Shown: in pieces, positions 24,649 through 31,746 of the stretch | Position numbering within the stretch: the first letter of the stretch is position 1 | Layout: each line of letters starts with the position of its first letter | NCBI GenBank assembly: GCA_964246185.1 | Contig: CAXTPP010000028.1 | Location: 1-31,746, forward strand | DNA: 31,746 nucleotides | Origin: LMUY01 sp964246185 | Lineage (GTDB): Bacteria > Pseudomonadota > Alphaproteobacteria > Acetobacterales > Acetobacteraceae | Direction: 5' to 3' | Translations under genes and position numbers: made by a program | The notes under the pieces: generated by a model | What the model was told of the DNA's origin: nothing | The model's database searches: none | Seen by the model: only the letters and a program-made list of their open reading frames with translations

Positions 24649-24722
24649 TGGAGCGGGTGACGGGGATCGAACCCGCATTGCCAGCTTGGAAGGCTGGAAC
24701 TCTACCATTGAGTTACACCCGC
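24649..24722 (-). tRNA. tRNA-Gly (TCC anticodon)
   Basis: 74 bases including an encoded 3' CCA. The acceptor GCGGGTG pairs with CACCCGC; the anticodon stem-loop is CCAGC-CTTCCAA-GCTGG with TCC; the T-arm has GGTTCGATCC. It faces the PYP gene with 19 bp between the 3' ends. Confidence 0.97.
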
Positions 24723-24817
24723 ATATGGATGGCATCGTAGCAAAACGCGGCGGAAACCGCCAGGGAATTGCTCGAGACTCGCCTTCGTAGCCTCGCTTGC
24801 CCGCTTACATAGCCGCC

Positions 24818-24846
24818 TTGGCGGGGGCCGTGTAACCATGCTAAGC
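24818..24846 (+). promoter_or_regulatory. Weak candidate promoter upstream of acpP
   Basis: TTGGCG (24818-24823) and CTAAGC (24841-24846) are 17 bp apart, 68 bp before the acpP ATG. This is the best sigma70-like pair seen in the 192-bp gap between tRNA-Gly and acpP, but the -10 is poor. Confidence 0.3.
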
Positions 24847-24914
24847 GCGCCTCTTGCCTCGACCCGAGGCGCTACGCCCCATCACGGCACCCGGCCTGCA
24901 GGATTGGAAGAGAC

Positions 24915-25154
24915 ATGAGCGAGATCGCCGACAAGGTTAAGAAGATCGTGGTGGAGCACCTCGGCGTCGAGGAGGGCAAAGTGACGCCAGAGGCCTCGTT
25001 CATCGACGATCTCGGCGCCGACAGCCTGGACACGGTCGAGCTGGTGATGGCGTTCGAGGAGGCGTTCGGCGTGGAAATCCCGGAGGACGCGGCCGAGAAG
25101 ATCGGCACGGTGAAGGACGCGATCGACTACATCGAGAAGCAGAAGGCGGCCTGA
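24915..25154 (+). CDS. acpP: Acyl carrier protein
   Basis: 79-residue acidic carrier. The phosphopantetheine site is Ser37 in DDLGADSLDTVELVMAFEE, and the helices and length are standard (VKKIVVEHLGV near the start, KDAIDYIEKQK at the end). It carries growing fatty acyl chains. A GGAAGAG ribosome site precedes the ATG. It is 36 bp from fabF in the usual acpP-fabF order. Confidence 0.98.
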   Translation: MSEIADKVKKIVVEHLGVEEGKVTPEASFIDDLGADSLDTVELVMAFEEAFGVEIPEDAAEKIGTVKDAIDYIEKQKAA

Positions 25155-25190
25155 GCGGACCTTAGGCCAGCCGGGCAGGAGGGCCAACGG

Positions 25191-26453
25191 ATGCGGCGCG
25201 TGGTCGTGACGGGAATGGGCATCGCGTGTCCGCTCGGGGTGGGCGTGCCGCATGTCTGGCGGCGGCTGATCGAGGGCCACTCCGGCATCGCCGCCATCCA
25301 GTCCTTCGACACGGCGGAGCTGACAGCCAAGATCGCCGGCCAGGTGCCGCCCGGCGTGCGGGCGGAGGGCGGGCTGGACCTGGGCGAATGGGTCCCGGTC
25401 AAGGACCAGAAGAAGATGGACCGGTTCATCCACCTGGCCATGGTCGCGGCCACCGAGGCTGTGGAGGATTCGGGCTGGGTTCCGCAGACCGAGGAGGACC
25501 GCTGCGCCAGCGGCGTGATGATCGGCTCCGGCATCGGCGGGCTGCAGTCGATCTACGAGGCGTCCGTCCTGGTCAGCCAGGGCAAGGCGCGCCGCCTGTC
25601 GCCATTCTTCATTCCGTCCGCGCTGATCAACCTCGCCTCCGGCCACGTCTCCATCAAGTATGGCTTCAAGGGGCCCAACCATTCCGTGGTGACGGCCTGC
25701 GCCACCGGCGTCCACGCCCTGGGCGACGCGGCGCGGCTCATCATGCTGGGCGATGCGGATGTGATGGTGGCGGGCGGCGCGGAAGGGGCGGTCAACCCGT
25801 TGGGGATCGCCGGGTTCTGCGCGTCCCGGGCGCTGTCCACCGGCTTCAACGACCGTCCCGCCGAGGCGAGCCGCCCCTGGGACAAGGACCGCGACGGCTT
25901 CGTCATGGGCGAGGGCGCCGGGATCGTGATGCTGGAGGAGCTGGAGCACGCCAAGGCGCGCGGCGCAAGGATTTACGCCGAGGTGTCCGGCTACGGCATG
26001 TCCGGCGACGCGCACCACATCACCGCGCCGGCCGACGGCCACGAGGGCGCATTCCGCGCCATGACGGCCGCCCTGCGCAACGGCGGCCTGCAACCCGGCG
26101 ACATCCAGTACGTGAACGCCCACGGCACCTCGACGCCGCTGGGCGACGACCTGGAATTGGAGGCGGCCGAGCGGCTGTTCGGCGACGATTGCGCCAGCGT
26201 CTGCATGTCGTCCACCAAGTCCGCCACCGGCCACCTGCTGGGGGCTGCCGGGGCAATCGAGGGCATCTTCTCCATCATGGCGATCCAGGACGGCGTGGCG
26301 CCGCCGACGCTGAACCTCGACCACCCGAGCCGGGCCAGCGCGATCGACCGGGTGGCGAAGGAGGCGCAGCCGCGCCGGATCGACGTGGCCTTGTCCAACA
26401 GCTTCGGCTTCGGCGGCACCAACGCGAGCATCCTGTTCCGCCGCGCCGCATGA
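25191..26453 (+). CDS. fabF: Beta-ketoacyl-ACP synthase II
   Basis: 420-residue thiolase-fold condensing enzyme that elongates acyl-ACP with malonyl-ACP. The catalytic triad can be placed: Cys170 (SVVTACATG), His311 (VNAHGTSTPLGD) and His348 (SSTKSATGHLLGA), with Lys343. The ending SNSFGFGGTNAS is the family glycine-rich motif. Upstream acpP supplies the carrier and downstream mltG follows at 19 bp. Confidence 0.97.
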   Translation: MRRVVVTGMGIACPLGVGVPHVWRRLIEGHSGIAAIQSFDTAELTAKIAGQVPPGVRAEGGLDLGEWVPVKDQKKMDRFIHLAMVAATEAVEDSGWVPQTEEDRCASGVMIGSGIGGLQSIYEASVLVSQGKARRLSPFFIPSALINLASGHVSIKYGFKGPNHSVVTACATGVHALGDAARLIMLGDADVMVAGGAEGAVNPLGIAGFCASRALSTGFNDRPAEASRPWDKDRDGFVMGEGAGIVMLEELEHAKARGARIYAEVSGYGMSGDAHHITAPADGHEGAFRAMTAALRNGGLQPGDIQYVNAHGTSTPLGDDLELEAAERLFGDDCASVCMSSTKSATGHLLGAAGAIEGIFSIMAIQDGVAPPTLNLDHPSRASAIDRVAKEAQPRRIDVALSNSFGFGGTNASILFRRAA

Positions 26454-26472
26454 GGCGGCCCGCTTTCCTTTA

Positions 26473-27462
26473 ATGCGCCGCCTCCTGGCCGCCCTGCTCC
26501 TGATCCTGCTGGCGGCTGGCGGCACGGCGGCATGGCTCACCAGCCAATACGGCGCGCCCGGCCCGCTTCCCATCACCAGCGTCATCGCCGTCCCGCGTGG
26601 CGGACCCGCGGAGCTGGCGGCGGATTTGCGGCGGCAAGGCGTCGTCGCCCATCCCTTGGCCTTCCGCATCCTGGCCCTCGCCACCGCCGCCAACGGCAGG
26701 CTGCGCGCCGGCGAATTCGCGTTCCCGGCCGCGGCCAGCGTGCGCCAGGTGCTGGCCGTTCTGCGCACCGCCCGCCCGGTGCAGCACCGCCTGACCATCC
26801 CCGAGGGACTGACCGCGGCCCAGGTCGCCCACCTGGTGGACGCGGCGGACGCACTGGCCGGCGACACGCCCATCCCGGCCGAAGGGTCCATCCTGCCCGA
26901 AACCTACCAGTACGAGCGCGGCGCCACGCGGGAGCAGCTGCTCGACCGCGCCCGCGCCGCCATGGAGGCGGCGCTACAGCGGGCCTGGGATTCGCGCACG
27001 CCGGGCCTGCCGCTGGCTGGTAAGGCGGAGGCGCTGGTGCTGGCCAGCCTGGTCGAGCGCGAGACGGCCAGGCCGGAGGAGCGCCCGCTGGTCGCCGCCG
27101 TGTTCCTTAACCGGCTGCGGCAGGGCATGAGGCTGCAATCCGACCCGACGGTGGTTTACGGCGCCAGCGGCGGCCTGGGCGTGCTGGACCACCCGATCAC
27201 CCGCGCCGAGCTGGACCGCGACGACCCGGCCAACACCTACCGCATCGCCGGCCTGCCGCCCACGCCGATCTGCATGCCGGGCCTCGCCGCCCTGCGCGCC
27301 GCCACGCAGCCGGCAGCCACGGACGCGCTGTACTTCGTGGCGGACGGCGCCGGCGGCCACGCGTTCGCCGGCACCGTCGGCGAGCACCTGCGCAACGTGG
27401 CCCGGTGGCGCGACATCGAGCGGACGCACCAGCCGCCTACCCCAATTTTGAAGGAGAACTAG
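26473..27462 (+). CDS. mltG: Endolytic murein transglycosylase MltG
   Basis: 329 residues. One N-terminal membrane helix (about 4-24) anchors it, then come a LysM-like part and the YceG domain. Catalytic Glu195 lies in LASLVERET, and the later NRLRQGMRLQSDPTVVYG, LPPTPICMPG and ALYFVADG-x2-GHAFAGT segments are family signatures. MltG cuts nascent glycan strands and so sets their length. It is two bases before gmk. The frame matches the usual length (about 330). Confidence 0.94.
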   Translation: MRRLLAALLLILLAAGGTAAWLTSQYGAPGPLPITSVIAVPRGGPAELAADLRRQGVVAHPLAFRILALATAANGRLRAGEFAFPAAASVRQVLAVLRTARPVQHRLTIPEGLTAAQVAHLVDAADALAGDTPIPAEGSILPETYQYERGATREQLLDRARAAMEAALQRAWDSRTPGLPLAGKAEALVLASLVERETARPEERPLVAAVFLNRLRQGMRLQSDPTVVYGASGGLGVLDHPITRAELDRDDPANTYRIAGLPPTPICMPGLAALRAATQPAATDALYFVADGAGGHAFAGTVGEHLRNVARWRDIERTHQPPTPILKEN

Positions 27463-27464
27463 CC

Positions 27465-28088
27465 ATGATGGCGCCGGGCCGACGCGGCGTGTGCCTGGTC
27501 GTATCCGCCCCGTCCGGCGGGGGGAAGGGCGCGATCACCGGCGCGCTGCTCGCCAGCGAACCGGCGCTCTGCTTCTCGGTGAGCGTCACCACCCGCGCCC
27601 CGCGCCCCGGCGAGCAGGAGGGGGTGCACTACCTGTTCCGCACTCCGGACGCCTTCGCCGCCATGGTCGAGGCGGGAGAGCTGCTCGAATGGGCGGAGGT
27701 CTTCGGCCGCTGCTACGGCACGCCGCGCGCGCCGGTCGAGCAGGCCTTGGCGGCAGGGCGCGACGTGGCGTTCGACGTCGATTGGCAGGGCCATAGCCAG
27801 CTGCGCGCCGCACTCCCGGCGGACGTGGCCAGCGTGTTCGTGCTGCCCCCCTCGCTGGACGCGCTGGGCAGCCGGCTGCACGGCCGGGCCGGGGACGACC
27901 CGGCCGAGATCGCCCGGCGCATGGCAGCCGCCCGCGACGAGATCGCGCACTGGCCGGAGTTCGACCACGTCGTGGTGAATGAGCGATTGCAGGACGCGGT
28001 CGCCGCCGTCCGCAGCGTGCTGCACGCCGCACGCTGCGCAACGCGGCGGCAGCCGGGTCTGGGCGAGTTCGTGGCGGGACTGGGGTAG
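27465..28088 (+). CDS. gmk: Guanylate kinase with unusual P-loop
   Basis: 207 residues. It shows TTRAPRPGEQEGVHYLF, AGELLEWAEVFGRCYGTPRAPVE, FDVDWQGHSQLR, FVLPPS and a final helix pair, all as in guanylate kinase (GMP to GDP). The P-loop reads APSGGGKGA (15-23): Gly22 stands where Ser or Thr normally follows the Walker Lys21 and binds Mg-ATP. AAGGAG lies nine bases before the ATG at 27465. Last gene of the acpP operon; an intergenic repeat follows the stop. Confidence 0.92.
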   Translation: MMAPGRRGVCLVVSAPSGGGKGAITGALLASEPALCFSVSVTTRAPRPGEQEGVHYLFRTPDAFAAMVEAGELLEWAEVFGRCYGTPRAPVEQALAAGRDVAFDVDWQGHSQLRAALPADVASVFVLPPSLDALGSRLHGRAGDDPAEIARRMAAARDEIAHWPEFDHVVVNERLQDAVAAVRSVLHAARCATRRQPGLGEFVAGLG

Positions 28089-28092
28089 GATT

Positions 28093-28177
28093 AGATCGGG
28101 GCTCCGCCTCGAGCCCCGCCATAGGACGGTCGTCCTCTAGACACCTTCACATGAGGGATAGAGGTGCAGAGCCCTGC
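28093..28177 (+). repeat. Dispersed intergenic repeat A, copy 3
   Basis: Begins AGATCGGGG, has a hairpin GGGGCTC (28098-28104) / GAGCCCC (28111-28117), then the core AGGACGGTCGTCCT (28123-28136), CTCTAGACACCTTCACATGA, and ends GCAGAGCCCTGC. It is the shortest copy. It fills the gap between convergent gmk and the response regulator and may end transcription in both directions. Confidence 0.8.
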
Positions 28178-28181
28178 GTCT

Positions 28182-28550
28182 TTATGACCTGACGAGCAGC
28201 GCCTCCAAGGCCGTCAGCATCTGCATCGAGCCGAACGGCTTGCGCAGCAGCACCTCGGTTTCAGAGAGCCGTCCCACCCGCGCCATCATGTCGGGGCGAC
28301 CGGTCATAAACACCACGGGCCGGTTGGGATGGCGTGCGGTGAAGCTGCGCGCCACGTCGATGCCGTCAGCGCAGCCAGGCATCTGGATGTCGGTCAGCAG
28401 CACGTCGATCCCGTTCACCGTCTTGAGCAGCTGGCATGCCTCGTCACCGGACTCGGCCGCTACGACTACGTAGCCAGCTTCCTCCAGCGTTTCGGCCAGC
28501 GTGAGGCGGATCAGGCCTTCGTCTTCCACCAGGAGCACGCAATGGGACAT
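28182..28550 (-). CDS. Single-domain response regulator
   Basis: 122-residue receiver domain with no output domain. The acidic pocket is Glu9-Asp10 (LLVEDEG), the phospho-acceptor is Asp54 (VLLTDIQMPG), the switch Thr is Thr83 (VVFMTGRP), and Lys104 is in LLRKPFG. Such CheY-like or FixJ-receiver-like proteins pass phosphate or bind partners, often in light or stress signalling of alphaproteobacteria. No kinase is adjacent. The ATG at 28550 is used; twelve more codons are open upstream but start at a poor position and add no domain. Confidence 0.9.
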   Translation of the reverse strand: MSHCVLLVEDEGLIRLTLAETLEEAGYVVVAAESGDEACQLLKTVNGIDVLLTDIQMPGCADGIDVARSFTARHPNRPVVFMTGRPDMMARVGRLSETEVLLRKPFGSMQMLTALEALLVRS

Positions 28551-28701
28551 TCGAGCAGGAACCTCGCCAGGCGGAACGCCCGGCACCGTCCCTGTCTAGA
28601 GAAACCGCGCCGAAACCCTTGGTAAGAATCCCGAGAGGCAGCCCCTCGCGCGCGACTTTGACGCCGCTGTGTCTGAGTTGTACCGCAATCACCCGCGGCG
28701 C

Positions 28702-28730
28702 TTGCCCCCGCGCACGCCGTTCGCTAGGAC
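28702..28730 (+). promoter_or_regulatory. Candidate promoter of rplY-pth-ychF
   Basis: TTGCCC (28702-28707) and TAGGAC (28725-28730) are 17 bp apart, 81 bp upstream of the rplY ATG. It is the best pair in the 261-bp gap shared with the divergent response regulator. Confidence 0.4.
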
Positions 28731-28811
28731 AATGACCGCGCTGGCACCCCTGGAGGCCGGCCTTTCGCGCTTGCGGCCTGCCGCGGCGCACATTCGAACG
28801 GAGTCTCCATC

Positions 28812-29501
28812 ATGGCCGGTTTCACCACGATCCAGGCCGAGGCGCGCGAGCTAGCAGGCAAGGGGGCGGCACGCGCGACCCGGCGGGCAGGGAAGGTCCC
28901 TGCCATCATCTATGGCGCCAAGGAAGCGCCGACGCTCATCTCGCTCGACCCGCGGGAGGTCGTGCGCGAGCTGGTGCGCGGCGGCTGGCGCTCGCGCCTG
29001 TTCGAGGTCAGCGTCGGCGGGCAGACGCAGCGCGCCCTGATGCGCGAGGTGCAGTTCCACCCCGTGAGCGACAAGCCGGAGCACGTGGACTTTCAACGCC
29101 TCGCCGTCGGGCAGCCGATCCGCGTGGCCGTGCTGGTGAGCTTCACCAACGAGGCGTCCTCCCCCGGGATCAAGCGCGGCGGCATGCTGAACGTGGTGCG
29201 CCACAGCGTGGAGGTGCTGTGCGACCCGGACCACGTTCCCGAGGCGTTCGAGGCAGACCTCAGCGCGCTCGACATCAACGACACCGTCCGCTTCTCCGAC
29301 CTGACCGGGGCGGAAGGGGCCAAGCCGACGATCGCCGACCGTGATTTCGTGGTGGCCACCGTCGTGGCGCCCACCAAGTCGACCGAGGTTCCGGCGGAGG
29401 CGGCCCCGGCCGCGGCCAAGGCTGCCGCGCCGGCCAAGGGCGCTGCCCCGGCCAAGGCGGCTGCGGCTCCGAAGGCCGCGAAGCCCGCCGCCAAGAAGTG
29501 A
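28812..29501 (+). CDS. rplY: 50S ribosomal protein bL25 (CTC form)
   Basis: 229 residues. The N-terminal 5S-rRNA-binding L25 domain (1 to about 95) shows ARELAGKGAARATRRAGKVPAIIYG and REVQFHPVSDKPEHVDFQRL. A TL5/CTC domain follows (about 98-190). The last ~40 residues are an Ala/Lys/Pro tail, common in this family in alphaproteobacteria. GGAG precedes the ATG. Upstream of pth, the usual pair. Confidence 0.96.
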   Translation: MAGFTTIQAEARELAGKGAARATRRAGKVPAIIYGAKEAPTLISLDPREVVRELVRGGWRSRLFEVSVGGQTQRALMREVQFHPVSDKPEHVDFQRLAVGQPIRVAVLVSFTNEASSPGIKRGGMLNVVRHSVEVLCDPDHVPEAFEADLSALDINDTVRFSDLTGAEGAKPTIADRDFVVATVVAPTKSTEVPAEAAPAAAKAAAPAKGAAPAKAAAAPKAAKPAAKK

Positions 29502-29504
29502 CGC

Positions 29505-30080
29505 GTGCAGCTGTGGGTCGGGCTCGGCAACCCTGAGCCCGGCATGGCCCGGCAGCGGCACAACGTCGGCTTCATGGCGATCGACCGCATCGCCGAGCGC
29601 CAAGGGTTCTCCCCGTGGCGCAACCGCTTCAAGGGCCTGGTTGCCGAAGGCAGCGTCGGCGGCGAGAAGGTGCTGGTGCTGAAGCCGCTCACCTATATGA
29701 ACAACAGCGGCGCTGCCGTGCAGCCCGCCGCCGCCTTCTTCAAGCTGGCGCCTGACGGCATCACCGCCTTCCACGACGAGCTGGACCTGGCACCTGGGCG
29801 GGTGCGGGTCAAGCGGGGCGGCGGGGCGGCGGGGCACAACGGCCTGCGCAGCATGGACCGCCTGCTGGGCAGCCCGAACTACTGGCGGGTGCGGCTCGGC
29901 ATCGGCCATCCCGGCCATAAGGACCGCGTGACCGGCCATGTGCTGGGGGACTTCGCCAAGGTGGATGCCGACTGGCTGGCCGGATTGCTGGATGCGGTGG
30001 CGGATGCGGCCGGGCTGCTGGCGACGGGCCAGCCGGAAGCGTTCATGACCAAGGTCGCGCTGCACGCGCGGGAGGGCTAG
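29505..30080 (+). CDS. pth: Peptidyl-tRNA hydrolase
   Basis: 191 residues from a GTG at 29505, which is three bases after the rplY stop and gives the normal MQLWVGLGNPEPG start. Catalytic His19 (RQRHNVGF), the MNNSG segment (65-69), Asp94 in HDELDLAPG and GAAGHNGLRSMDRLLGS are conserved. It frees peptides from tRNA after abortive translation. The stop abuts the ychF start. Confidence 0.96.
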   Translation: MQLWVGLGNPEPGMARQRHNVGFMAIDRIAERQGFSPWRNRFKGLVAEGSVGGEKVLVLKPLTYMNNSGAAVQPAAAFFKLAPDGITAFHDELDLAPGRVRVKRGGGAAGHNGLRSMDRLLGSPNYWRVRLGIGHPGHKDRVTGHVLGDFAKVDADWLAGLLDAVADAAGLLATGQPEAFMTKVALHAREG

Positions 30081-31175
30081 ATGGGGTTCAACTGCGGCAT
30101 CGTGGGCCTGCCCAACGTCGGCAAATCGACGCTGTTCAACGCGCTCACCGCGACCGCCGCGGCGCAGGCGGCCAACTACCCGTTCTGCACCATCGAGCCG
30201 AACGTCGGCCGCGTCGCCGTGCCGGACCCGCGGCTGGGCACACTCGCCGCCATCGGCAAGTCGGCCAAGATCGTGCCGACCAGCCTGGAGTTCGTCGATA
30301 TCGCCGGCCTGGTGCGCGGCGCCAGCCGGGGCGAGGGCCTGGGCAACCAGTTCCTGGCCAACATCCGCGAGGTGGACGCCATCATCCACGTGCTGCGCTG
30401 CTTCGACGATGACGACGTGACCCACGTGGAAGGCAGCATCGACCCGATCCGCGACGCCGAGACGGTGGAGACCGAGCTGATGCTGTCCGACCTGGACAGC
30501 CTGGAGAAGCGGCTGCTGCCGGCGCAGAAGAAGGCGCGCGGCGGCGACCGAGACAACCTCGCCGCGGTGGCGCTGATGGAGCCGCTGATCGCCGCGCTGC
30601 AGGCCGGCCGCCCCGCCCGTGGCGCCATCCCGCCCGGCGAGGCGGAGGCGGTGCGCCGGCTGCAACTGCTGACCTCCAAGCCGGTGCTGTACGTGTGCAA
30701 CGTGGCCGAAGCGGACGCGGCGGACGGCAACGCCCGCTCGGCCGCCGTTGCCACCATGGCGAAGGCGTCCGGCGCGGCCAGCGTCGTGGTGTCCGCCGCG
30801 ATCGAGGCCGAGGTCAGCCAGCTTGCGGAGGCGGACCGGGCGGAGTTCCTCGCCGGGTTGGGGCTGGCCGACAGCGGGCTGGACCGGGTGATCGGCGCCG
30901 GCTACGGGCTGCTCGGCCTGGCCACCTACTTCACGGTCGGCCCCAAGGAGACCCGGGCGTGGACCATCACCACGCAGACCAAGGCGCCCCAGGCGGCCGC
31001 GGTGATCCACAACGACTTCGAGCGCGGCTTCATCGCCTGCGAGACCATCGCGTACGACGACTACGTGGCGCTGCGCGGCGAGGCCGGCGCCAAGGAGGCC
31101 GGGCGGATGCGCGTGGAGGGCCGCGACTACGTGGTGCGCGACGGCGACGTGCTGCTGTTCCGCTTCAACGTCTAG
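30081..31175 (+). CDS. ychF: Redox-regulated ATPase YchF (Obg family)
   Basis: 364-residue Obg-like protein. G1 GLPNVGKS (9-16), then NYPFCTIEPNVGRV, the FVDIAGLVRGAS G3 region and VCNVAE in place of the G4 NKxD, which gives ATP preference in this family. A coiled helical insertion and a C-terminal TGS domain (FTVGPKETRAWTI to the RDYVVRDGDVLLFRFNV end) complete it. It binds ribosomes and the catalase/redox network in other bacteria. The ATG follows GGGAGG and directly follows the pth stop. Confidence 0.97.
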   Translation: MGFNCGIVGLPNVGKSTLFNALTATAAAQAANYPFCTIEPNVGRVAVPDPRLGTLAAIGKSAKIVPTSLEFVDIAGLVRGASRGEGLGNQFLANIREVDAIIHVLRCFDDDDVTHVEGSIDPIRDAETVETELMLSDLDSLEKRLLPAQKKARGGDRDNLAAVALMEPLIAALQAGRPARGAIPPGEAEAVRRLQLLTSKPVLYVCNVAEADAADGNARSAAVATMAKASGAASVVVSAAIEAEVSQLAEADRAEFLAGLGLADSGLDRVIGAGYGLLGLATYFTVGPKETRAWTITTQTKAPQAAAVIHNDFERGFIACETIAYDDYVALRGEAGAKEAGRMRVEGRDYVVRDGDVLLFRFNV

Positions 31176-31186
31176 GGAGGACTGTC

Positions 31187-31447
31187 ATGAGCGTCATCGG
31201 CTGGGTCGTCTTCGGGCTGATCGCCGGCTTCATCGCCAGCAAGCTCGTCAACAAGTCGGGCTCGGGCCTGCTGCTGGACATCGTGCTCGGCATCGTGGGT
31301 GCGGTGGTCGGCGGCTACCTGGTCTCGTTCTTCACAGGCGACGAGTGGGAAAGCCACTTCGACATCGCGAGCATGATCGTGGCGGTTCTGGGTGCTGTCG
31401 TGGTGCTGGTGGTCTATCACGCGGTGTTCGGACGCCGGGTGAGGTAG
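31187..31447 (+). CDS. GlsB/YeaQ/YmgE family small membrane protein
   Basis: 86 residues with three hydrophobic segments: GWVVFGLIAGFIASKL, LLLDIVLGIVGAVVGGYLVSFF and MIVAVLGAVVVLVVYHAVF. The Gly-rich GIVGAVVGG core is the transglycosylase-associated/YeaQ signature of small stress-induced inner-membrane proteins of unknown action. GGGAGG precedes the ATG by six bases. It is 11 bp after ychF, so it may share its transcript. Confidence 0.88.
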   Translation: MSVIGWVVFGLIAGFIASKLVNKSGSGLLLDIVLGIVGAVVGGYLVSFFTGDEWESHFDIASMIVAVLGAVVVLVVYHAVFGRRVR

Positions 31448-31457
31448 GACCAGCATG

Positions 31458-31688
31458 TCAGTGGTGCCCAAAGTAGCTCAACAGCGCCACGCCTACGCCG
31501 ATCCCAGCTACGAACACTCCTATCACCTGAAAGACGATGGTGACGAATTAGCGGCGGAGCTGCTGGTTCGCATGATCGATGTTGAAGCGCGTCTTGTCGA
31601 TATTGGCACTCATTTGCTCGATGTTCGTGATCATCTGCTCGATCCTCAGTTCATGTTCGCGGAATTCCTGGTCGGCGTTCAATGCCAT
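31458..31688 (-). pseudogene. Small coiled-coil plus membrane-helix protein interrupted by an in-frame stop
   Basis: From the ATG at 31688 the frame encodes 46 residues that look like a coiled coil (DQEFREHELRIEQMITNIEQ, then NIDKTRFNIDH), ending at TAA (31548-31550). The same frame continues for 29 codons as FVTIVFQVIGVFVAGIGVGV and a short tail to TGA at 31458. The two parts together give the usual layout of small coiled-coil plus C-terminal membrane-helix proteins. The stop therefore seems to separate a helix from its anchor. A true short protein or a base error is also possible. A plus-strand frame across the same bases is less convincing. Confidence 0.55.
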
Positions 31689-31746
31689 GTAATACCAGCC
31701 GTCCGAAGTTCTGACTCACGTTCTGTCTAGGATTCCCCATCGGTGT

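Noticed and set aside
24882..26891. Long minus-strand open frame (669 codons) across acpP, fabF and mltG
   Set aside because: It is antisense to three well-supported genes and composed of low-complexity Ala/Arg/His sequence.
28851..31010. Long minus-strand open frame (719 codons) across rplY, pth and ychF
   Set aside because: It spans three clear plus-strand housekeeping genes and has no recognisable domain; a GC-rich shadow.
31455..31730. 91-codon plus-strand frame after the GlsB-like gene
   Set aside because: It has no domain character, only a weak ribosome site, and it is the complement of the coiled-coil plus membrane-helix frame on the minus strand, which explains the bases better.
31705..31735. 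Possible SOS box on the minus strand with two GAAC blocks near the right end
   Set aside because: The gap between the two GAAC blocks is 8 rather than 7 bases and no SOS gene follows.

Overview
The window is about 31.7 kb of GC-rich chromosome (most genes look like 66-70% GC). Gene content and order (rimP-nusA-ylxR-infB-rbfA-truB-rpsO-pnp; tRNA-Trp-secE-nusG; acpP-fabF-mltG-gmk; rplY-pth-ychF) point to an alphaproteobacterium. The protein style (Ala/Arg-rich, small secreted HKNDAGN proteins) suggests Acetobacteraceae in particular, but that family-level call is an inference from memory. A photoactive yellow protein gene would fit a phototroph or a relative of one.

Layout. (1) 1-3850: the start of an MFS transporter (cut by the window edge) diverges from a metallo-beta-lactamase-fold hydrolase. 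Facing the hydrolase are a nitroreductase, an HSL-type esterase and a short-chain dehydrogenase, all on the minus strand. A strange G/C homopolymer block sits at the convergent junction. (2) 3975-7251: an assimilatory sulfate operon cysH-cysD-cysN with an APS-type reductase and a CysN that carries a C-terminal DUF2061-like membrane domain. (3) 7252-7571: 320 bp without a gene, holding a promoter and two intergenic repeat elements. A nitronate-monooxygenase-like gene follows (7572-8984). (4) 9136-19294: the transcription/translation operon rimP-nusA-ylxR-infB-rbfA-truB-rpsO-pnp on the minus strand. It has a clear promoter and a terminator-like hairpin in its leader, and a Phd/VapC-type toxin-antitoxin pair is wedged between rbfA and truB. 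(5) 19443-24119: tRNA-Trp-secE-nusG continues into a tightly overlapping cassette: E1-like ThiF/MoeB protein, DsrE-like protein, secreted SH3 protein, and three genes that together make a nitrile-hydratase-like enzyme with a split beta subunit (as in thiocyanate hydrolase). Two paralogous small secreted proteins follow. (6) 24120-24722: a photoactive yellow protein gene of lower GC lies between tRNA-Trp and tRNA-Gly. (7) 24915-28088: acpP-fabF-mltG-gmk on the plus strand. (8) 28182-31688: a single-domain response regulator, the rplY-pth-ychF-glsB-like run, and a small minus-strand gene broken by an in-frame stop.

The parts most worth attention are the ThiF-DsrE-SH3-split-nitrile-hydratase cassette attached to nusG, the orphan PYP with Phe at the position of Tyr42, the CysN-DUF2061 fusion, the toxin-antitoxin insertion inside a core operon, the rimP leader attenuator, and a family of dispersed intergenic repeats with a palindromic core (three copies here).
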